Under the pieces are notes generated by a model. It was not told the origin of the DNA. It worked only from the letters and a program-made list of their open reading frames with translations, and made no database searches. This document shows positions 18,341 through 28,844 of a stretch of 64,000 nucleotides of DNA, in pieces (position 1 is the stretch's first letter; every line of letters begins with the position of its first letter). This stretch comes from JACKBK01 sp963707275 (GTDB lineage Bacteria > Chloroflexota > Anaerolineae > JAAEKA01): assembly GCA_963707275.1 (NCBI GenBank), contig CAVPPH010000006.1:248001-312000 (forward strand). The letters run 5' to 3'. The position numbers and the translations under genes are program-made.

Positions 18341-19496
18341 TTGCGGCGCTGTGCCGCAATTGCCTGCTTGTAGACCGCAAGGGTCTGCTCGGTTACCTTG
18401 TCGGGGTGGAAACGTTCCAGGGCAGCGGTGCGGCCGGCCTGGCCCATCGCCCGGCTCAGTGCGTCCTCTGCCAGCACATGCCGCAACGCTTCGGCCTGCC
18501 GGGCGATGTCGTCCGGCGCAACGACGTATCCGGTGACGCCCTCTTCCACCAGATAGCGCACGCCGCCGACGTCACTGGCGACCACCGGCTTGCCGGCCGC
18601 CATGGCCTGCTCGATGGCGACTGGCGCGGTCTCCTGCCAGGAAAGCAGCGCCAGCGCGCCGCAGCGACTGTACTCCGCCCGCAGCGCCGTCTCGTCCAGC
18701 CAACCCAAGAAGTCCACCGCGCCGGCCAGCCCGTTTTGCTCGACAAACCGCCGGCATTGGCTGGCGTAGCCCGGCTCCGAAGTGGTCTCACCGGCGAGCC
18801 GCAGGCTCGCTGCGGGCAGATCACGCCGCAGCAACGCGAATGCGTGCAGCAAGCCCAGCACGTTCTTGCGTTGAATGACGCGCGCCGCGCACAGGATCGT
18901 CACCGGTTCTGCACGGTCGGGCAGGTTGAAATATGCGTCGGCGACCGGGTTCTCCACCAGGTGCAGGCGTGCGCCGGTCATGTCGCGGTAGACGTCAGCC
19001 ACGTACGGGCTGATGGCGATCACATCGCGCGCACGCCGCAGATTGTGCCGCTCGTACCACGTTTCGTAGCGCCAGGCGACATCCGCACGCCACGAGATGC
19101 CGCTACGACGCTCGGCAGCCGCCTCCTGTTCGATGACGCCGTGGACAGTGATGACGGCCGGCAACGCGCTGCCCAGCGCGCCGTCGGCGAAGGTGCCGGA
19201 ACTGTGGGCGTGAACAACGTCGGGCGCGAGGATGCGCAGCTTCTTCGCCAGCACGCGGGCGTTGACGCGCACGCCGGTCCAACGCGGCAGCCGCCGCAAG
19301 CGCAACCGGTGGACGGTGACGCCATTCTGCTCGACCGTCGAATCGGCGTCGATCGTGCCGCTGAAGTCGAAGGTGACGACATGCACTTCGACGCCAGTGC
19401 TCTGCAAGCCCTGCACCAGTTGCACGACGACCGCCTCCGGCCCGCCGCTCACCCGGTCGGGGTCGCCCGAATAGGGGCCAAGCATCGCGACGCGCA

Positions 19497-19497
<1 letters not shown>
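18337..19497 (-). CDS. Glycosyltransferase family 4
   Basis: 386 residues without a frameshift. It starts MRVAMLGPYSGDPDRVSGGP (GT4 acceptor-side glycine loop). It has HAHSSGTFADGALGSALPAV, the C-terminal donor site LALLSWQETAPVAIEQAMAA with the EX7E-type glutamates, and PVVASDVGGVRYLVEEGVTG. The start overlaps the stop of the upstream glycosyltransferase (TGATG). Cytosolic or membrane-peripheral. Substrate unknown. Confidence 0.9.
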
Positions 19498-20738
<1,241 letters not shown>

Positions 20739-20764
20739 CGTGCGCTACCGGGTCGCGGCGAGGG

Positions 20765-23700
20765 CTACGGCAGCGTCTGCCAGAGCGCCGCGGCCGCCTG
20801 GATGTCGTCTACTTCGATGCGACCGTTGGGAACCAGATCGGCGCGCGGGTTGTAGCCTGCGCCCCAGGCCTGGGTGTTCCAGACCGCCGCAACCCGCTGC
20901 ACGTCGACGATGTCGAAGTCACCATCGCAGTCCATGTCGCCATCGGTACAGGTTGGCAGCCCGAACAAGGCCAGCGCGGGATCGCCGGTCAAGCCATGGC
21001 CGACGGCGGTGCGCTGGTTTTCGGGGTATGGCAGCACTGCGTAGGAGCGTCCACGGGCAACAGCCGCAGCGACGCCAGTCTGCGTGATCCCCTCGTGCAT
21101 CGCAACGTTGACGAACTCCTTGAGCAGGTGGGTCTGCGGCGGCAACGTGTCGAAGGTCACGCCGGTGAACCCGCCGATAGTGCCCTTACCACCGGTGCGC
21201 AGCAACACCTCGTCGATCCCGTTGTAGCGGGCGTCGGCGAAGAAGCCGTTGGTGCAGGATGAGACCAGCAGGAAGGGCAGCGCCGGGCCGTTGGTCAGCG
21301 GATCGACCCAAACTGGGTAGCTGCGGAAAAGCTGCTCGTGGCCCCAGGTAGTGAAGCTGCCGTGGCCGGTGTAGTACATTAGAACGTGGCCGGCGGAAAT
21401 CCCGCTCTTGATGGCCGCACGCACATCGTCCAGCACCGTGTAATAGCTCGGATCAGGCGGGCAGTTGTTGACGCCCGGCACACACCAGTAGACCCGATCC
21501 GCGGTGTAGCCGGTCGCCAGTTGCCCGATCGTGTCGTCGGCTGCCATGTAGAACTGCGTCCCGTAGACAGGGTTGTCGTTGTCCGGGTTGTCGGTGATCC
21601 AAAGCGTGCTGTTGGCCCGCGCTGGCGGAAAATCGGCGGCGTAGTTGAGTGTCTTGTTGACCACCACCTGCGCCTCAGCCGGCGAGTTGACCGGCAGCCG
21701 GCTGACGATCATCTCGCCCAGTTGGTCGTTGCCCTGAATAAACGCCATCGGCGCTGTCTGAGATCGACGTGCCGCCCCAGGCGTCGTAGCCGCCCTGATA
21801 CGGCGGCACCAGATTGGCATGACCGTAGAGGTTATACTGATAGTTACGCGGGTCCACTGTACCGTCGCCCGCCAGCAACACGAAAGCCGGCGCGGGCCAC
21901 TGGTAGCTTGTGTAGACGTAGGTCAGATACTCCTTGATGGCCTCCGCCGAGACGGAGCCGTCGGAGAAAGCGTCGTATACGTCCTGAACGTCCACGATCT
22001 TCACCGAGTAGCCGTCGATACTGGCGTGCCGCGTCGGCCAACGGCTGAACAGAGGGCAGCAAACTGGCATGACCGATGATCAGGTAATCCACCTGCTGGT
22101 TCGTGTCCAGCAGGCCGGGATCAGCGTAGAGTTCCACAGCCAGCGGTGCGCGCACGGCGCTGTCCGGGGTTACGACGAAGCGGTCGGCGGCGGCGCTCGC
22201 CTGCTGCCAGGTCAGCGTGTAGGTCCCGCCCGTGGCGGTCGCGCTGACATTGGACAACAATTTCGGGGCAGCCGGGTTAGCGACGTTGAGAATCCATGGC
22301 GTGGCAGACGGCGCCTCGGTGACGCGATAGCGCCACGTCCCGGCGTCGGGGTTGTTGAACACGGCGTCCGCCAGATACGCGCCGCTGTAAGGATAGGTCA
22401 GCTCCAGCCAGTCGAACCACATGGTCCAGTCGTAGTTGGTCTGGCCGGCGGCGTTGATCGGCTCGACGACGACCGTGTTGGTCCCATTGACCAGCGCGCC
22501 GGCTGGCAGGGCTTGCTGTCCGGTCAGCACCTTCTGGTTGGTCCAGACCATATCCACCGGGGATTGGCCGTTCAACTGTAACCTGAGTGTGTAGTTGCCT
22601 GCCAACTGCTTGTCGCCGGCCAGCCAAACCGATGCCACGGGCGCAACCGGGGAAGCCGTGTTGACGCGCAGGTTGTCCAGTGTCACGGCCATACTGGTGT
22701 TGAGATAGCTCCAGTACCAGTGATCGTAGAGCACCGGCTGGAGCCAGTCGGTGAAAGGACGCTGGGCGTGGTACTCAAGGTTCTGCTCCGCGTGCGCCGT
22801 AGTCAGCAACGTGTTGGCGAAAGCTGCGCTGGCCGGTGCGACATTCTGTGTCGCCATGCGCAATCCGTTGGCTCCGCCCCAGGTCAGCCAGTAGACATTG
22901 TTGTCGTCGCTGAGCGGCGCCCGGTTGCGCTGCGCGTAGAACATGACGTAGTCGCCGGGATCGAACACGCCGTTGGCCTGCCCCGCCACGAAGACAGCCT
23001 GCTCGACACCTTCGTCCAGCAGTTTCATTGAATACGGATTGATAGTCGCGAGCGTGGCCGCTGACAGCCCACTGGTCAGCAGGTCGTTGTAGGTGACGCG
23101 GTACAGCCCGTCGTGATTGGCGGTCACCTTGACCCACGGTCCGTCGAGAAGCGGCTGGCGCTCTTGTGAGGTTGGCGCGGTCTGCCACTGAGTCGCCTGG
23201 TAATCGTTGACGAATGTTGACCTGAGAATCGGCGCGTAGAGCGGATCAGCCGGTGCAGGGCTCGCGTTGCCAGGCTGCTCGAAACGCAACCGGACGGTCA
23301 CGCTGTCGCTGACCCGCAGGCTGCCCTGAGCTGGGTTGACCTGGAACGGTCGCAGAGCGAGGCGCACGAAACGGACACCGCGCAGCCAGCCCTCCTCGGT
23401 GATCTCAGCCGCGCGCGCCGGTTGCCAGGCGTCGCTCCCGTAGGCAGCCCGATTGACCACCCAGCGACTCTGTAGCGCGTCGTCCACCAGCGTGACATCG
23501 GGCGCGGGCTGCAACGTGACGCCAGACACGACCGCCGCGTCGCCGGTTTCCACGCTTTCGACGATGATCTGTCCGGCTGGCGGCACGGCCAGCAGCACGC
23601 TGCGCTCCGGCAGTTGCGGCGACCCTGCCTCAGCTGCCGGCCACCAGTCCTGCGCGTCCAGCGCGATCTCCTGGAAGGTCTGGCCGTCCCGCTGAACATC

Positions 23701-23883
23701 CTGTAGTCGATAGAGCGGTGTGGCAAGCCGCAGCGTCAGCCCATCGTCGAACGTCTCCAACGCCAGCCCTTGCAGCGCTGGCCCCTCCCCGGTCGAACTG
23801 TCCGCCAGCGCGGGCGAACCCGGCAGCAAGCCAAACGCCACAATCATCAACGCGCCAATACGCGGCAACATCCTTTGCAACAT
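20765..23883 (-). CDS. Secreted gingipain-like cysteine peptidase (C25) with dockerin-like C-terminus
   Basis: About 1,040 residues. Signal peptide at 1-27 (ends SPALADS). A propeptide-like region is followed by beta-rich domains. The C25 catalytic domain (about residues 630-960) has HVLMYYTGHGSFTTWG (catalytic His) and LPFLLVSSCTNGFFAD (catalytic Cys). The last 65 residues hold two Asp-rich loops, DMDCDGDFDIVDVQRVA and NGRIEVDDIQAAAALW, the pattern of type I dockerin repeats. Indels lie near 22050 and 21775. Homologues cleave proteins outside the cell. In Chloroflexota such dockerins need not imply a cellulosome. No cohesin gene is in the window. Confidence 0.85.
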
Positions 23884-23987
23884 ACGATACTCCTAGGTTT
23901 CAGTCTCATGCTCAATACAGAACGGCTGTTATTTTACCGCGCGGCCAGCGGAGTCCAATGCCGGGCAGGGAATGGTTGCGACGGGCT

Positions 23988-24016
23988 TTGACGGTGGTTG
24001 GTCGCTGTGCTACACT
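23988..24016 (+). promoter_or_regulatory. Promoter giving a leaderless transcript
   Basis: TTGACG (23988-23993), 17 bases, TACACT (24011-24016), then six bases to the ATG at 24023, so transcription should begin at the start codon. Confidence 0.7.
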
Positions 24017-24022
24017 CGCCGC

Positions 24023-25654
24023 ATGACCGCCAACACGCAGACCTCGCGAACAAGCCATCGTATCCCATCCACGCTATCTCAATGTACTGGTCTTCGTGGC
24101 CGGGTTCGTCACGCTGGGGTGGAACTGACCGCCGCGCGGCTGCTGGATCCCTGGTTCGGCAACTCGATCGTGGTGTGGGCGGCGCTGATCGGGCTGGTGC
24201 TGGCCTGTCTCAGCATCGGCTACTGGCTGGGCGGGCGGATCGCGGACCACCGGCCTGAAGCAGCACTGCTCTACGCCATCACGCTGGCGGCTGCGCTGCT
24301 GGTGGCGCTGATCCCGGTCGTGTCGCGCCCAGTGCTGCAGCGGGCTGCGCTCAGCTCGCTGAACCTGGAGAACTTCAGCGTCGGGCTGCTGATCGGCGTC
24401 GGCCGTCGGCGGTATTCTGCTGCTTTTCAGCCTGCCGATGTTGCTGCTGGGAATCGTCTCGCCCTTTGCTATTCGCCTGGCTGTGTCAGACGTCGACAGC
24501 AGCGGGCAGGTGGCCGGCCGACTCTGTACACGTTGAGCACGGTGGGCAGCTTGCTGGGCACCTTCGTCCCGGTGCTGATGCTGATCCCGGCCATCGGCAC
24601 CCGGCTGACCTTCGAACTGCTGGCTGGCACGCTGGCGTTGGTCGCGTTGATCGGACTGCTGCTGGAGCGGGGCAGATCAGTGGCTCCGGTCGTCCTCGTG
24701 ATCGTACCGCTACTGGCGGGATTGACCTGGGTCAGCACACAGGGCGCGGTCAAGCCGGAAGCTGGCCTGCTGCACGAGGGCGAGTCGCTCTACAATTACT
24801 ATCAGGTCGTCCAGCGCGGGCCGGAGACGCTGGCTGAAGCTCAACGAGGGGATCGGGTTGCACTCGGTCTACCACCCACAGTCGGCGCTGAGCGAAGGGA
24901 TCTGGGACTATTTTTTGGTGGCGCCCTTGTTTGCAGAGGGAAAACAGGCAAACGAAGGAAACGAGGGAAATGCAAAGGGAGACGTTGAGAGCATGTATCT
25001 GGTCGGGCTCGCGGGCGGGACGGTGGCACAGCTATACAGTGACGTGTACGGACCGATCCCTATCGACGGGGCAGAGTTGGACCCGGAGATCGTCGCGGCG
25101 GCCGTAGCTATTTTCACCTGGACGACTATCCCAACGTCAACGCGATGGCGGCGGACGGGCGAAGCTGGCTGGCCGCGCAACCGGCCGACCGCCGCTACTC
25201 GGTCATTGCCATCGACGCCTATCGCCCGCCCTACATTCCCTTCCAGCTCGCCACAGTGGAGTTCTTCGATCTGGTGCGCGACCACTTGACCGCTGACGGC
25301 GTAGTGGCTGTCAACGCGGCTCGCAGCGTGGACGACTACAGCCTGGTCAACGCGCTGGCCGCGACCATGGCGCAGGTATTCCCCTCGGTCTACGTGATCG
25401 ACGAGTCGACTGAGGGCTGGAGCCTGGGCAACTCGCTGGTCGTCGCGACTATGCAACCAACGACCCTGGACGATTTTCTCGCCAACGCGGCGTCGCTGGA
25501 CCCGGCCAGCCGGCCGCTGCTATCCGAAATGGCTGCGCGGGCCATAGTCACCGCCCGTCCCGCCAACACCGATGGCGCGATCCTTACCGACGACAAAGCG
25601 CCCATCGAGCAGATCATCCACGGGATCATGCTGCGCTATTTTCTGGGTGGCTGA
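24023..25654 (+). CDS. Membrane spermidine-synthase-like protein
   Basis: About 543 residues. The N-terminal half has seven or so hydrophobic helices (for example IVVWAALIGLVLACLSIGYW, LLIPAIGTRLTFELLAG). The C-terminal half resembles the spermidine synthase methyltransferase-like fold: GLHSVYHPQSALSEGIWDYF, LVGLAGGTVAQLYSDVYG, IDGAELDPEIV, VIAIDAYRPPYIPFQLAT and ILTDDKAPIEQ. Indels lie near 24085, 24410, 24840 and 25115. A purine-rich block (24935-24982) adds EGKQANEGNEGNAKGD just before the glycine-rich loop. The substrate of such fused proteins is not established. The stop codon directly abuts the stop of the convergent P450 gene (TGATCA). Confidence 0.82.
24935..24982 (+). repeat. Purine-rich GGGAAA-type block inside a gene
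   Basis: A stretch of GGGAAAACAGGCAAACGAAGG-like sequence with almost no pyrimidines, unlike flanking GC-rich coding sequence. It is translated in frame. Similar to blocks near 1.99, 32.49, 45.76 and 52.33 kb. Confidence 0.6.
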
Positions 25655-27027
25655 TCAGCGCCGCTCCACAATCATCGGCATCCCATTCTTTGAAACGATG
25701 GTGCCGGCCATGTCGATCCGGGGTTGATGGCCCGGCGTCAAGCGCAACTGAAAGCGGGGAACCAGCATCGCCGCCATGACGTGCGTCTCCAGGAGGGAGA
25801 AATTGTTGCCCAGGCAAATTCGCTTGCCCGCGGCAAAGGGATGAAACGCGTAAGGATGGCGGGCCGCCTCAGCCTCAGGTGTCCAGCGATCAGGGTCAAA
25901 ACGCTCCGGGTCAGGCCAGAAATCTGGATGGCGGTGCGTGGCATAGGGAAACGGCATGACACGCACGCCGGCAGGAATGCGAACGCCGTTGATCTCGTCG
26001 TCGGCCACCACATCGCGCGCGTAGATCGGCGCGGCCGGATAGAGGCGCAGCGTCTCCTTGATGACCTGAAACGTGTACGGCATCTGCTTCAGGTCAGCCG
26101 CCGTGGGCTGCCGGTCACCCAGCACGCTGCTGATCTCGTCCACCATGCGCCGTTCCACCATCGGGTTCTGTGACAGCGCGTAGAACAGGAAGTTCAGCGT
26201 ACGCGCGGTAGTCTCGTGACCGGCCACGAAGATGGTGATCGAACTCGTCGCGCAGCAGCGAATCGGACATGGCCTCGCCGGTCTCGACATCGCGGGTCAG
26301 CATCATCTTGCTCAACAGGTCGTCCGGCCACTGATCCTGCGGCAGAGAGCGGCGTTGCAGTCAGCAGCGCGCCGATGTATGTGTGCACCAGCTCGCGGGC
26401 CTTGAAATACCGGCGATTGGCAGGGGTAGGCATCCAGCGCGGCAACTGGATCGGGTTCTGCTGGCCGCTGGCGGTGTAGCTGATCATCGTCTCCACCGCA
26501 TCCTTGATCTCCAGCAGATCGTCGCCCGACTCGGTGCTGAACATGGTGTGCAGGATGACGGCCGCTGTCAGCATCATCATTTCGTCCCCCAGTTCCACCG
26601 GCTCGCCTTGCCCGGCCAGCCCGTTCCAGCGCTCGATCATCGCCTGTGTGTCGGCGATGAAGACCGGCAGGTGCTGCTCGATAGCCCTCGGCGTAAAGAA
26701 GGGTGCCATGAGCCGGCGCTGCCTGCGCCACAACTCGCCACGACTGGATACCAACCCGTCGCCCAGCAGCAGCTCGCGCACAACGTCATAAGTTTCACGC
26801 TTGTCGTAGTTGTCGCCGTTGCTGACGTTGACGTAGCGCACCGCATCGGGATGCACCACCAGGAACAGCTCACGCGAGCCGAACTTCATGTGCGCCAGAT
26901 CGCCATAGTCTTGCCACGCATCCATGAAGAAGCGCAACTGGCCTTTGCGCCGCATTTGGCTGATTAGCTCAGGAATGTTGGGATTGTATGTGTTAGTTGA
27001 AGGCGCATTGCCATTCGTAGTTGTCAT
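25655..27027 (-). CDS. Cytochrome P450
   Basis: About 457 residues. N-terminal substrate-recognition region, GDGLVSSRGELWRRQRRLMA (C helix), I-helix oxygen-activation motif FVAGHETTARTL, K-helix VIKETLRLYPAAP (ExxR), and the heme loop FHPFAAGKRICLGNNFS with the cysteine ligand. There is no N-terminal membrane anchor, so it is soluble and needs separate redox partners, which are not in the window. Indels lie near 26345 and 26235. The family fits bacterial CYP102/CYP110-like fatty-acid or terpene hydroxylases, but the substrate is not predictable. Start MTTTNGNAPS chosen because GGTCTCAC with a weak AGG site precedes it. Confidence 0.92.
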
Positions 27028-27173
27028 GTGAGACCTCCGATTGTCTCCATTGTAGCCTCTTGAACAATCACACGGCAAGGGGGAAAACCACAGTTGAGGG
27101 GACTCTCAACTGCTGTCGTAGGTTGTCTGCCAGAACCCTCAACTGTCACCGGCGAAGATTTCGAGAAATTCGT

Positions 27174-27202
27174 TCGTCAGGTCCCCTGTGCTGTGGTACA
27201 CT
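27174..27202 (+). promoter_or_regulatory. Promoter of the APH-like kinase
   Basis: TCGTCA (27174-27179), 17 bases, TACACT (27197-27202), nine bases to ATG at 27212. The leader would be zero to three bases. Confidence 0.5.
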
Positions 27203-27211
27203 ATTGCCCTC

Positions 27212-28205
27212 ATGGAACAACGCATCCGGGAACGGTTCGGCGACCACATTCTGCACACGGCCATGCAGCGCTACGACATCGCCGACGGGCCGGATCCGCC
27301 TGCTGGACGGCTTCGAGAGCTTCATGTACGCGTTCGCGCGCCGCGACGATGACTTCATCCTGCGCATCAGTCACAGCCTGCGCCGCACACCGCAGCTAAT
27401 TCACGGCGAGGTGGATTTCATCAACGCGCTGGCAGCCTGCGGAGCGGGGGTGGCTCGGGCTATCCCTTCGGCACGCGGCAATCTGGTCGAACTGATCGAC
27501 GACGAGCAGGGCGGACATTTCCTGGCGACGACGTTCGTCAAAGCGCCAGGCCGGCCACCCAGTGCCTCCGACTGGACCCCTCAGTTCGCCCGGACCTATG
27601 GGCAGGCTATTGGGCACATGCACGCGATCTCAACCACCTACGAGCCCGTCAATTCTGCCTGGCGACGCCCACAGTGGGACGACCCGATCATGCAGGAGAT
27701 CGAAAGCCTGCTACCGCCCTCGGAAGTGATCACGGTTCGGCACTACCGCGCGCTGCGACGCCATCTGGACAGCCTGCCGCGCGACCGCGACTACTTTCTC
27801 ATCCACCAGGACGCACACGGCGGCAACTTCTTCGTGGACGACGCCGGCCGCTTCACCTTCTTCGACTTCGACGACTGCGCCTACGGTTGGGCCATCTACG
27901 ACATCGCGATGGTTCTCTTTTACGCGGTGACCGGCAACCCCGATCCCGACGGCTTCGCAGCCCGTTTCATGCCCGACTTCCTGCGCGGCTATGCCCGCGA
28001 GTATTCCCTGGACCCCGCCTGGATTGTTGAACTGCCGCACTTCCTCAAACTGCGTGAGATTGACCTCTACGCGGTCATCCACCGTAGCTTCGATCTGGAC
28101 AACATCTCGAACTCGTGGGCAGCCCGTTTCATGCGCGGCCGCAAGGCACGCATCGAGCAGGGTGTGCCCTATCTCTCCCTCGACCCGATGTCGCTGCTGC
28201 CATAG
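27212..28205 (+). CDS. Aminoglycoside phosphotransferase (APH)-like kinase
   Basis: About 330 residues. The N-lobe begins MEQRIRERFGDHILHTAMQ and shifts frame near 27295 (an extra G in GGGCCGGATCC), continuing IRLLDGFESFMYAFARRD. The catalytic loop is LIHQDAHGGNFFVDD (Brenner HxDxxxxN) and the metal motif is FFDFDDCAYGW (DxD). APH-fold proteins phosphorylate small molecules, including antibiotics, homoserine, choline or fructosamine. Nothing here fixes the substrate and resistance should not be assumed. Confidence 0.82.
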
Positions 28206-28222
28206 TTTGATCCCTTGAAACA

Positions 28223-28263
28223 CAAGAAGCCCATCAGCCTGACGGCTGATGGGCTTCTTGTTT
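28223..28263 (+). terminator. Rho-independent terminator
   Basis: CAAGAAGCCCATCAGCC, loop TGAC, exact reverse complement, then TTT. It lies 18 bases after the kinase stop. Confidence 0.92.
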
Positions 28264-28322
28264 ATGTTGAACCTGGCTAGCTCAGCGCGTTACGCTGAAG
28301 CAGCCAATGCTCGTGGCGGGTC

Positions 28323-28535
28323 TTAGAGCGCGACGACGTTAGTCGCCTGGGGTCCCTTGGGACCCTGTTCCACGGTGAATTCGACCTGCTCACCCTCGTT
28401 CAGGCTCTTGTAGCCAGTACCCTGAATCTCGGAATGATGGACGAAGACGTCCTTGGAGCCGTTGGTGCGGGCGATGAAGCCGTAGCCCTTGGTTGCGTTG
28501 AACCACTTGACCGTTCCAGTTTCTCGTTCAGACAC
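28323..28535 (-). CDS. csp: Cold shock protein (CspA family)
   Basis: 70 residues, single OB-fold RNA/DNA chaperone. RNP1 KGYGFIAR and RNP2 DVFVHHSEI are intact, and it ends QGPKGPQATNVVAL. GTG start at 28533-28535 chosen because AAGGAGG precedes it by about eight bases and because cold-shock domains begin a few residues before TGTVKWFN. Confidence 0.95.
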   Translation of the reverse strand: MSERETGTVKWFNATKGYGFIARTNGSKDVFVHHSEIQGTGYKSLNEGEQVEFTVEQGPKGPQATNVVAL

Positions 28536-28587
28536 GTTGGTGTCCTCCTTCTTGTGTGTGCAGCGGACATTGCCGCTACGGGTGTTG

Positions 28588-28593
28588 ATTATA
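28588..28593 (-). promoter_or_regulatory. -10 element of the csp gene
   Basis: Minus-strand TATAAT about 50 bases before the GTG. The -35 is unclear. It gives a short untranslated leader. Confidence 0.5.
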
Positions 28594-28624
28594 GGTCGAA
28601 GTGGTTCTTGCAATACAACAAAGA

Positions 28625-28650
28625 AGCCACCGGCATAACGTCTGGTGGCT
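28625..28650 (-). terminator. Terminator downstream of the APC-UspA gene
   Basis: Minus strand AGCCACC...GGTGGCT followed by TCTTTGTTG. It lies between the permease gene and csp. A second palindrome (GATCTCGGTT against AACCGAGATC) lies at 28704-28742. Confidence 0.65.
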
Positions 28651-28703
28651 GGGTCTAGCGCAAACAGGAACGTATTTCTTCCTACGATGAAGAGTATACA
28701 GGA

Positions 28704-28742
28704 GATCTCGGTTACTGTCAAATCTGGACAGCAACCGAGATC
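28704..28742. repeat. Palindrome GATCTCGGTT-N19-AACCGAGATC
   Basis: Ten-base perfect outer arms with an inner CTGTC/GACAG pair, in the gap after the permease gene. Possible terminator stem. Confidence 0.55.
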
Positions 28743-28844
28743 ATGCAACGTTACCGGCCATCGCTCGGCACGAAATAGGAGGACAAATTCGGAAGTTGCT
28801 CCAGGTTTCGTTGTTTTCCACGAGAAACCCGGAGCGACTGAAGA

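Noticed and set aside
24023..25654. Programmed frameshifting to explain split genes
   Set aside because: Breaks occur in most long genes left of 55.3 kb, in both directions and without slippery-site or pseudoknot patterns, so consensus error is the simpler cause.
27212..28205. Antibiotic-resistance call for the APH-like kinase
   Set aside because: Only fold-level motifs are visible. The family covers many metabolic kinases and nothing in the context points to resistance.
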